This document shows, piece by piece, positions 9,401-14,932 of a stretch of DNA of 14,932 bases. Numbering within the stretch: position 1 is the first letter of the stretch; the number at the start of each line of letters is the position of its first letter. A program made the position numbers and the translations under genes. The notes below the pieces were generated by a model that did no database searches, was not told where the DNA came from, and saw only the letters and a program-made list of their open reading frames with translations. The DNA comes from Tieghemiomyces parasiticus. Lineage: Eukaryota; Kickxellomycota; Dimargaritomycetes; Dimargaritales; Dimargaritaceae. The stretch spans positions 1-14,932 of the forward strand of contig JANBPT010001081.1 in the NCBI GenBank assembly GCA_027575765.1, given 5' to 3'.

Positions 9401-10380
9401 CCTTGCCCGCGCTAATTCATCGTGGGATAGATGTCATCGTTTAGGGCGTTGACGGTGCGACTGGAAGCTAGTGAAGCTGCGCGGGGCAGTTTCTGTTTTA
9501 CCACCTTCAGGTATGTGTCCATGTCGCTTTATACGGCGGCCCTTGGGATACACATCGGCCGTCAACTTTTATCGGAACTGCGCATGGCCATCAGCCCTCT
9601 GTATCTGCCTGGTGTGTCGACCCCAAGCTCCAGCTCGGAAAAGGGGGTCATCGCCACTCATTAACCCACCTACCTCCTGCGGCCGGGACAAGCAGCCAGC
9701 CGCCATGATGGCCCGTGAACATATACCAGCGTTTCCGTTATAGTCGCCACTCATCATACCGACCCGCCCGGCATGGGTAAGGCCGTGCTCTAGTAATACC
9801 AGCCGTCGCCTCTCCGTTGTAAGACGGCATACACTCCTACCCCTCCCCATCTATTTTAATCAACCGTGGCTCGGGACCTCAATCGGTCTAGAGTAGCCGC
9901 TGACGTTTAGCTCGCCGGTTGACGACAGGCGAAACGGGAAGAGACTGGCGGTGGGTCTTGGCCAAAACGGCCGTCAATGGCCAGGTCATAAAGGACAGAT
10001 GCGCAGTGGGATGGTAGGGTGGTGTGATTCGTCGCCTTCTCCCCTCCCTCCTCTCCACCCGCCGGCGCACACCCTTTTTTCTCCCCCCCCTCTCCCTCTC
10101 GTCCTCTTCTATGCACAAAGAAGGCCAGTCCCAACCGTTGACCAATACACACATCCACACATGCAGAGGGAGGAAGAGGAACGCCTTGCCCATGTATGCG
10201 CATACACCTCACAAAGGCGAGAGCCTCCCCTCATTCTCATCTCCCCTCCCCCCACAATACCTACCCTCTCCACCCAGCATTGACCCCGTACCGAGCGACA
10301 CCACACGCCTGTTAATCCCCCCCCCATCCTTTGGCCGACCGACACTGCCACGTCGCGCCCTCCCGCTTTCCTCCACTAGA

Positions 10381-10387
10381 TATATAA
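10381..10387 (+). promoter_or_regulatory. Candidate TATA box of the zinc-finger gene
   Basis: TATATAA lies 829 nt before the predicted start codon, after a C9 run at 10317-10325. The sequence from here to the start codon is C/T-rich and contains no ATG, which fits a long transcribed leader. A second TATATAA at 11032-11038, 178 nt before the start, could be an alternative core promoter. Confidence 0.4.
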
Positions 10388-10879
10388 ACCTACACGTCCG
10401 CCGGCTTCCCCTGGTCGGATAATTCCCCTATCCAACACATTGACTTGCTGCACCCGCTACCCGCCCTTACGACTCAGACTAGCAGCCCATATCCCTGGCC
10501 AACTTTGCATCTACCTCTTCAACCTGTACACTACACTTTGCATTCCGTCCCCGGCCCCCTCCCACCATCCCACTGTACACTTAGCTCCTCTCTATCCACC
10601 GATACCGATAAAGTCTTGTCGCGAACATCGCCACAACCCCACTTCCCTTGGTCCGCCGTTTCACTTTTTCACTTTTGTACTAGTACCGTTCGGACCGCAC
10701 CCGTCGTCATCTCGTCGAACCTTTCAGTGTTCCTACTACTCTTCCCCGCCGTTCCCATCCGTACCGAAGCCACGGGTTTGCCCGATCAACCCTGTCACAC
10801 CCCTTCCTTTATCCCCTATTCCTTTTGCCATCCACCCTGGCCCGTGCCGTCTCACTCGCCAGCGTACCGTGTTCGCCTG

Positions 10880-10901
10880 TATATATATACATATATATAT
10901 T
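10880..10901. repeat. Imperfect TA microsatellite
   Basis: TA repeats interrupted by one C, inside the predicted leader or promoter of the zinc-finger gene. Confidence 0.7.
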
Positions 10902-11031
10902 CCCGCCACACCCTCTCTTCCCTTACTATTTTCACTCGACCCGACCCACAAAATATTGCCGACTTGCTAGTCACTTGGTCTCTGTGTCACTATTTTTTGA
11001 AACTCTTCGGCATTATAATCTCCTCACTCTG

Positions 11032-11038
11032 TATATAA
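11032..11038 (+). promoter_or_regulatory. Alternative TATA box of the zinc-finger gene
   Basis: A second TATATAA, 178 nt upstream of the start codon. If used, the leader would be about 150 nt and unspliced. The sequence cannot decide between this and 10381-10387. Confidence 0.3.
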
Positions 11039-11215
11039 CTTGACGTTTCAGGTGCAGTTTCCTCTCCTCGACCCTTGCATATATTGGCCTGCGAACTGTT
11101 TCAAATTACCACCGATCCATTTTTCCGCAACCCCCCTCCCCTTGATTCTGCGCACAGACCCCTTCGTTTCCCACCCCCCTCCTCACACACGCCCGCACAT
11201 TCTTCATACGCAAGA

Positions 11216-13615
11216 ATGAACCCTTTTTCCTCTCAAATGCCCTTATCTCCCGATGCCGTCACTACCAATCACGGCTTCACCCTCAAATCGCTCCTCTCTT
11301 CACAATCCAGTTCTCATACCGCCGAGCAGCAATTTAACGAACTCATTACGCTTCCGACCGACAATGTAAACTCCACCGCCACCGAAGGTTCGACTCACCT
11401 CTCATTTTCAGCTGGCGAACCCCTCAAGTCCTCCCTCACTATCCACTACCCAGGTAGCGCCAGCCTGCTCGCCCAACTCTCCCAGGACCCCCGCACAAGT
11501 TTCATGCTCCACGGCCACTCTCCTTTTCCCACCGGCCAGACAGCCAAGATGCTCAGCCTAAGTACCTCTGATCATGCTAACGCCATCCAGCGGAACGCGT
11601 CCGTCCCCCCACAGATCCGATTCGTCCACAGCCCGCTATCCTCTGCGCCCCCCAAGATCGCCACCGCCGAGGCTGACCCTTCCTGCACCACTGCCGACAG
11701 CACAACCGCCTACCCGATCATCAACCACACCAGCCTCATGCAAAACTACGGATTCGACCCAACCGCTACTGGTGCCGCCATCATTCCCATGGCCGCCGAC
11801 CAGAGTCCCGCCCTGAGCGCCCTCACGTTAGACCGCACCGTTCCTTCCATCCCTGACGACTCGGCCGTCGAAAATCCCCCCAGTACCACCGGCCTGGACC
11901 CCATCCGCCAGCGTCGGCACACGTCAGCCGAGCCCCAGCCCTGTGGTAATCAAGAACGCAAGTTCCCCTTCAACGTGCTCACGAGCCGGGAGGGCAGCAT
12001 CCTCGAAACCAATCCCAACTCTGATACCGACTCCATGTACAGTGGCACCACCTACAGCGGGTCGGTGGCAGGCCACCACGGCTTCTTCCACCGCCACTCC
12101 GTCGCCAGTAGTAGCAATGCCAGCCGGATAGAAATCGACGACGACGCCGTCATGGGGGACCGCGCCACCCAGCGTGCCCACTCTCTCACCCCCGATCACG
12201 ATCACTACCATAAGGCGGCCCAACCTACGGGCACGCATGATACCCACCGACTCTCGGCCCACACCGAGGAAGATGACAATGACCGCGACAACGGTGAGGC
12301 CGCCTGCATGTGGGACAACTGTACCCTAACCTTCCCCACCATGTCCCGCCTGGTCGACCACCTGAGCCATGACCACATTGGGTGTGGCAAGTCTAGCTAC
12401 GTCTGCGGCTGGCGCCATTGCAGTCGGCACCGGCGGTCCTTCACCAAGCGTCACAAGCTGTTCAATCACCTGCGTACGCACACCGGCGAAAAGCCGTTCC
12501 CGTGCCCCGTCGAAGACTGTATCAAGTCCTTCTCCCGCCCAGACTCCCTCGCCACTCATATTAAGACGCACTCGGACATCCGGCCCTATGTCTGCAGTGT
12601 GCGCGGCTGCGGCAAGTCGTACTATCATGGCCGGTCTCTCCGTAAGCACGAAAAAACCCACACTCTACGTCGTCACACCTTTTCGCATTCCCTGTATTCG
12701 TACCCGTCACCCGCCGCTGCGGCCATTACTGGGCCGACTGCCATGTCGACCCTAGATGGCGGCCACCCGGATATGTCTGCTATGATGGGCCCGCCGTCCC
12801 AGGCAACCATGACCCCGGACTTCCACTCGGCCGGCCTCTTGGCCGGCCGCGGCTCCATGTATGATATGTATTCGCCGGCCCTCCAACCCAGTCAGCTCGC
12901 TCAGCAGCCTGCGGGTACGATGGAAATCCACCACATTCATCAGTACCAGATCGCCGCCGCCGCCCACCACCAGCAGCAGCGTGCCCATTCCATCTCTGGC
13001 CCCTCGGCTGACGGGTACCTTACCCAATCAACCAACCCTGCCTATGCTTACCCGGACCACGCTGCCACGGGTTACGGCACCCCTGCCCCTGACGACTACC
13101 ACAGCCACCACCAACAGCAGCAAATGATGGCCTACCATAACCACATGTACTCAGAGTACCAGCAGAACGCCAACTCGGCCTTCGCAGCTTCCACCTCGAC
13201 TTACGATCACTCCGCGGGCACCACCGGCTACCTCCCTGCCGCTCAGCCATCCGAGTACAGCACCCACGCCTACTACGCCCAGACTCCCGAACCATCGGCC
13301 GCCACCGCCGTCGCAGGGTCCATGTTCTCCCCAGCCACCTCGGCCATGCAGCCACAGCAGTCCCATGGGTACACCACCTACCCCTCGGCTGCCCCGTACT
13401 ATCCAGACTTTGCCGCGGGTACCACCGATGCCGCCGCGGCCATGGAAACCCCCGATGCTTTCTACGCTGCCGAGTTTGGTATCCCTAATGCGGAGTCGAC
13501 CACTGCTACCAGTGGCGGCAAGTCTGGTCATATCGACCCAAAAGATAGTTACACCCAGCGCATTGCGTTCGAACTACCCTCGCCGACCCAAGTGAGCCGG
13601 CCCCCGCCGTCCTAA
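11216..13615 (+). CDS. GLI/ZIC/GLIS-type C2H2 zinc-finger transcription factor
   Basis: The 799-residue single-exon protein begins MNPFSSQMPL. The frame is open further upstream but holds no earlier ATG, and A lies at -3. Residues 1-360 are Ser/Thr/Pro-rich with acidic patches (EIDDD, EEDDND), probably disordered and regulatory. Four C2H2 fingers span 364-482. Finger 1 (CMWDNC 364-369, His 382 and 387) and finger 2 (CGWRHC 397-402, His 418 and 422) both have Trp in C-x-W-x2-C, the tandem CWCH2 signature of GLI, ZIC, GLIS, Rim101/PacC and Zap1 proteins. Finger 2 has 15 residues between its second Cys and first His, as in GLI and ZIC. Fingers 3 (430-452) and 4 (460-482) are canonical, joined to finger 2 by HTGEKPFPC. 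The tail (483-799) is Ala/Tyr/Pro-rich with His/Gln clusters (HHQQQ, HSHHQQQQ), like activation domains. It is expected to be nuclear and DNA-binding; its targets are unknown. Confidence 0.9.
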   Translation: MNPFSSQMPLSPDAVTTNHGFTLKSLLSSQSSSHTAEQQFNELITLPTDNVNSTATEGSTHLSFSAGEPLKSSLTIHYPGSASLLAQLSQDPRTSFMLHGHSPFPTGQTAKMLSLSTSDHANAIQRNASVPPQIRFVHSPLSSAPPKIATAEADPSCTTADSTTAYPIINHTSLMQNYGFDPTATGAAIIPMAADQSPALSALTLDRTVPSIPDDSAVENPPSTTGLDPIRQRRHTSAEPQPCGNQERKFPFNVLTSREGSILETNPNSDTDSMYSGTTYSGSVAGHHGFFHRHSVASSSNASRIEIDDDAVMGDRATQRAHSLTPDHDHYHKAAQPTGTHDTHRLSAHTEEDDNDRDNGEAACMWDNCTLTFPTMSRLVDHLSHDHIGCGKSSYVCGWRHCSRHRRSFTKRHKLFNHLRTHTGEKPFPCPVEDCIKSFSRPDSLATHIKTHSDIRPYVCSVRGCGKSYYHGRSLRKHEKTHTLRRHTFSHSLYSYPSPAAAAITGPTAMSTLDGGHPDMSAMMGPPSQATMTPDFHSAGLLAGRGSMYDMYSPALQPSQLAQQPAGTMEIHHIHQYQIAAAAHHQQQRAHSISGPSADGYLTQSTNPAYAYPDHAATGYGTPAPDDYHSHHQQQQMMAYHNHMYSEYQQNANSAFAASTSTYDHSAGTTGYLPAAQPSEYSTHAYYAQTPEPSAATAVAGSMFSPATSAMQPQQSHGYTTYPSAAPYYPDFAAGTTDAAAAMETPDAFYAAEFGIPNAESTTATSGGKSGHIDPKDSYTQRIAFELPSPTQVSRPPPS
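12828..12849. repeat. Perfect GC-only inverted repeat inside the zinc-finger CDS
   Basis: CGGCCGGCC and its exact complement GGCCGGCCG flank a TCTT loop, giving a 9-bp stem made only of G-C pairs. Each arm also contains the self-complementary GGCCGGCC. It encodes part of a Ser-Ala-Gly-Leu-Leu-Ala-Gly-Arg segment after the fingers, so it may be a by-product of C/G-ending codons, or a stable mRNA hairpin. Confidence 0.75.
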
Positions 13616-14155
13616 GCTATCAATATAACGACTGCTGCTGTGGGTACGCTATTAGTTTATGTTCCATGACTCTTCTATATATATATATATATACCCATCA
13701 TTTCCTTTCCCCCTTCCCTCATCTCTCCCCATTTCACTCTTGTCTCGATTATGTTGTCTGAATAGTTACAAATGTCTATACAGTATACCCCACTTTATTT
13801 TGTAGTTTAACAACCCCCCCCCCACTCACCACCAAATCCTCCCTGCCACCTGTCTTCTCGAGCTCTGCCACCGATTGTCTTGACTCGTTAACGTGTATTA
13901 TAACCCCAAATGGTTAGGGCACAACCTATCTCGAAACTCATGCCCGTCATTCGCTATCAACTGATATAGTCATGTATAGCCTTTCGATTTTAAAATTTAA
14001 AATACATATTGTGTTCCATTTACCTACATAGTATCGTAAACAGGCGAATCGACCTATGACAACCCCGGGAGGGCTGTTAGACCGCCCCCTTCCGTATTTT
14101 ATATGGAGGCTAAACTAGACCTGGAGGTTATTAAACCCCCCCCCTCAGGCGTGCA
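13616..14155 (+). other. Probable 3' UTR of the zinc-finger gene
   Basis: No reading frame of interest is seen. The stretch contains the TA repeat, a C10 run at 13814-13823, an AT-rich palindromic stretch near 13988-14003 and a C9 run at 14136-14144, and it ends at an AATAAA. A shorter UTR using a variant signal is possible. Confidence 0.35.
13676..13695. repeat. TA microsatellite in the zinc-finger gene 3' region
   Basis: Ten TA units beginning 61 nt after the stop codon, probably within the 3' UTR. Confidence 0.75.
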
Positions 14156-14161
14156 AATAAA
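14156..14161 (+). terminator. Candidate poly(A) signal of the zinc-finger gene
   Basis: This canonical AATAAA lies 540 nt after the stop codon and is the first exact copy I found on the plus strand after the CDS. The distance is long for a fungus, so a variant signal closer to the stop may be used instead. Confidence 0.35.
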
Positions 14162-14179
14162 CATTAAACATAAAACCTC

Positions 14180-14189
14180 TTTATTTATT
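14180..14189 (-). terminator. Candidate poly(A) signal of the HAD gene
   Basis: The minus strand reads AATAAATAAA, two overlapping canonical hexamers, 304 nt after the HAD stop codon. It lies beyond the plus-strand AATAAA of the neighbouring gene, so the two 3' UTRs would overlap by a short distance. Confidence 0.4.
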
Positions 14190-14250
14190 TTAGTTGGGCT
14201 TATTCACTAACAACGTTTCCTCAGTCAGCTCTTCTATTGCGGTGGTGATG

Positions 14251-14270
14251 ATGATAATTATTATTATCAT
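14251..14270. repeat. AT-rich inverted repeat between convergent genes
   Basis: ATGATAAT and its exact complement ATTATCAT flank a TATT loop: an 8-bp stem that RNA could extend by two G-U pairs on one strand. It lies in the shared 3' region of two convergent genes. Confidence 0.6.
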
Positions 14271-14369
14271 TGGCTCTCTGTATACCCTCTCCTGCTACTG
14301 CCACCGGATTCCCCCCCTTCGAGGCTACACACGCACCCTCCCCTCCTACCAACAAGCTACAGGATCAAT

Positions 14370-14395
14370 TGACGTCAATCCATTGGCCATATAAA
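14370..14395 (+). promoter_or_regulatory. CRE, inverted CCAAT and TATA-like cluster
   Basis: TGACGTCA (14370-14377) is followed by ATTGG (CCAAT on the other strand, 14381-14385) and ATATAAAT (14388-14395). The order resembles a plus-strand promoter, yet downstream lies only the 3' end of the minus-strand HAD gene. If active it would drive an antisense or short transcript. The spacing between CCAAT and TATA is tighter than usual, so chance is a real alternative. Confidence 0.25.
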
Positions 14396-14435
14396 TTAAT
14401 CAACGACTCACTCAAGTCGAGCTTTATACAAAACA

Positions 14436-14490
14436 TGGCGAGGAGGGGGAGGAGGGGGAAGGAAGGTGGGGTACGGGAGGGGGGGGAAGA
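14436..14490 (+). repeat. G-rich tract at the end of the HAD gene
   Basis: Many closely spaced runs of three to eight G on the plus strand (C-rich in the HAD sense strand) start just beyond the HAD stop codon. The pattern meets the usual four-run description of a potential G-quadruplex. It also holds a G8 run at 14479-14486. Confidence 0.5.
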
Positions 14491-14493
14491 ATG

Positions 14494-14932
14494 TTAGTCG
14501 TCCAAGTAATCGAATATCTGGCGAAGATCATTAATCGTGTCAGGATCGCCCTGGACGTCCGTCCGTGTCCGGTCCAGGAGCAGACTATGCATGGACAATT
14601 TACGAGGCCCAATAAAGTCACTTTAGTGGGTGATGGTGGTTAATGGGATGTGGGGTTGGCAGGTGGGTTGGGTTAGCAAAATCGGTGTTAAAAGCCCAGC
14701 ATGGCCTTTGTGGGATAAGGGGGTGAGGTGGGGGAGGGGGAGGGACAGGGTTAAGGGAGAGGCGCCTGACTTACTTTTCATAGTGGTCTCCCACGTGAAG
14801 CGCTTCCTCGGGCCGATTAACGTGGCCGAGTCGCAGGGCCTCTTGGTATATGGCCAGGTCGGGCTTTTCCTTGCCGAAGGTGGCGCTCAGCAGGATGAAT
14901 TCCATCCAGGACCCGAGTCCCATGTCGCGGAG
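14494..14932 (-). CDS. HAD-superfamily hydrolase, DREG-2/HDHD3 type (3' two exons)
   Basis: Two minus-strand exons are visible: 14932-14775 (its start lies outside the window) and 14620-14494, joined across a 154-bp intron with donor GTAAGT and acceptor CTAAAG after a C-rich tract. The split codon gives Asn, making HVGDHYENDFIG across the junction, exactly the HAD motif IV pattern GDxxxND. Before it stand a motif II-like strand (FILLSATFG) and motif III Lys in KEKPD, with IYQEALRLGHVNRPEEALHVGD typical of the REG-2-like subgroup IA family. The 94 residues seen end DLRQIFDYLDD. Motif I with the nucleophilic Asp lies beyond the right edge, so catalytic competence cannot be judged. Members are soluble Mg-dependent phosphatase-like enzymes of mostly unknown substrate; yeast YMR130W and animal HDHD3 are relatives. 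Confidence 0.88.

Larger units (their letters stand above)
5897..10380. other. Large region with no confident gene
   Basis: About 4.5 kb where I find no domain, no long frame with G/C-ending codons and no consistent exon chain. Open frames such as 7339-7710 (plus) and 7288-7683 (minus) overlap one another and read as random sequence. The region contains homopolymer runs (A9 at 6056-6064, G10 at 7178-7187, C8 at 7331-7338, G9 at 8415-8423, G10 at 9293-9302, C10 at 9332-9341), a CA/TA microsatellite at 6180-6203, and long pyrimidine runs at about 10030-10115 and 10220-10330 that lead into the zinc-finger gene. One short Arg-rich frame at 6335-6454 is listed separately. Confidence 0.45.
10388..11215 (+). 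other. Pyrimidine-rich, ATG-free leader of the zinc-finger gene
   Basis: Reading the plus strand base by base, no ATG occurs here; the ATG-free stretch in fact spans 10199-11215. Two long open frames in this stretch (about 10440-10970 and 10445-11038) have no ATG and exist because a C/T-rich strand rarely spells stop codons, so I do not call them genes. A splice-acceptor-like TTTCAG ends at 11051, so a leader intron is possible, but no clear GTAAGT-type donor was found. An imperfect TA repeat occupies 10880-10901. Confidence 0.5.

Noticed and set aside
9431..9664. 77-residue plus-strand frame with an internal CAG/GTATGT donor-like site
   Set aside because: It begins with ATG, but there is no TATA box, no downstream exon I could join and no recognisable domain.
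10440..11038. Two overlapping open frames of 176 and 197 codons upstream of the zinc-finger gene
   Set aside because: Neither contains an ATG, and both arise from pyrimidine-rich sequence that rarely spells stop codons. Best read as leader or promoter.
11075..11215. Extended N-terminus of the zinc-finger protein from a TTG codon
   Set aside because: The open frame begins at TTG. The first in-frame ATG is at 11216 with A at -3, and the extra 47 residues are Pro/Ser/His-rich leader translation.

Overview
The window looks like nuclear DNA of a fungus, probably an early-diverging one rather than a Dikarya model. This is inferred from four things. Genes have canonical GT-AG spliceosomal introns of roughly 150-240 bp. 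Promoters carry a TATATAA box. One gene is a clear homologue of fission yeast Vip1. Another encodes a GLI/ZIC/GLIS-type zinc-finger factor with Gln/His/Tyr-rich tails. No bacterial operon, rRNA, tRNA, CRISPR array or transposon was seen. The exact taxon cannot be fixed by eye.

Layout. 1-39 may be the last codons of a plus-strand gene; about 2.6 kb without a convincing gene follows. 2675-4206 is a complete plus-strand unit: TATA box, 5'-leader intron, uninterrupted CDS for a Vip1-like RRM protein, and poly(A) signal. It converges on a minus-strand three-exon gene (CDS span 5764 to 4948, TATA at 5890-5896) for a 123-residue acidic/coiled-coil protein I do not recognise with confidence. Then comes about 4.5 kb (5897-10380) with only microsatellites, G/C homopolymers and one weak Arg-rich short ORF beside a TATA box. 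10381-13615 is a plus-strand gene with a very long pyrimidine-rich leader without any ATG and a 799-residue CDS for the zinc-finger factor. The right edge holds the last two exons of a minus-strand HAD-superfamily hydrolase (DREG-2/HDHD3 type), tail-to-tail with the zinc-finger gene; their predicted poly(A) signals cross.

There is no sign that the genes form one pathway or cluster: an RNA-binding protein, a small coiled-coil protein, a transcription factor and a small-molecule phosphatase-like enzyme look like ordinary independent housekeeping or regulatory genes. The most interesting signals are the GLI/ZIC-class finger array in a fungus, the 1,017-nt ATG-free stretch before it, homopolymeric C tracts that lie on the sense strand of every gene they accompany, and a possible alternative C-terminus in the minus-strand orphan. 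I found no evidence for a new multi-gene system.
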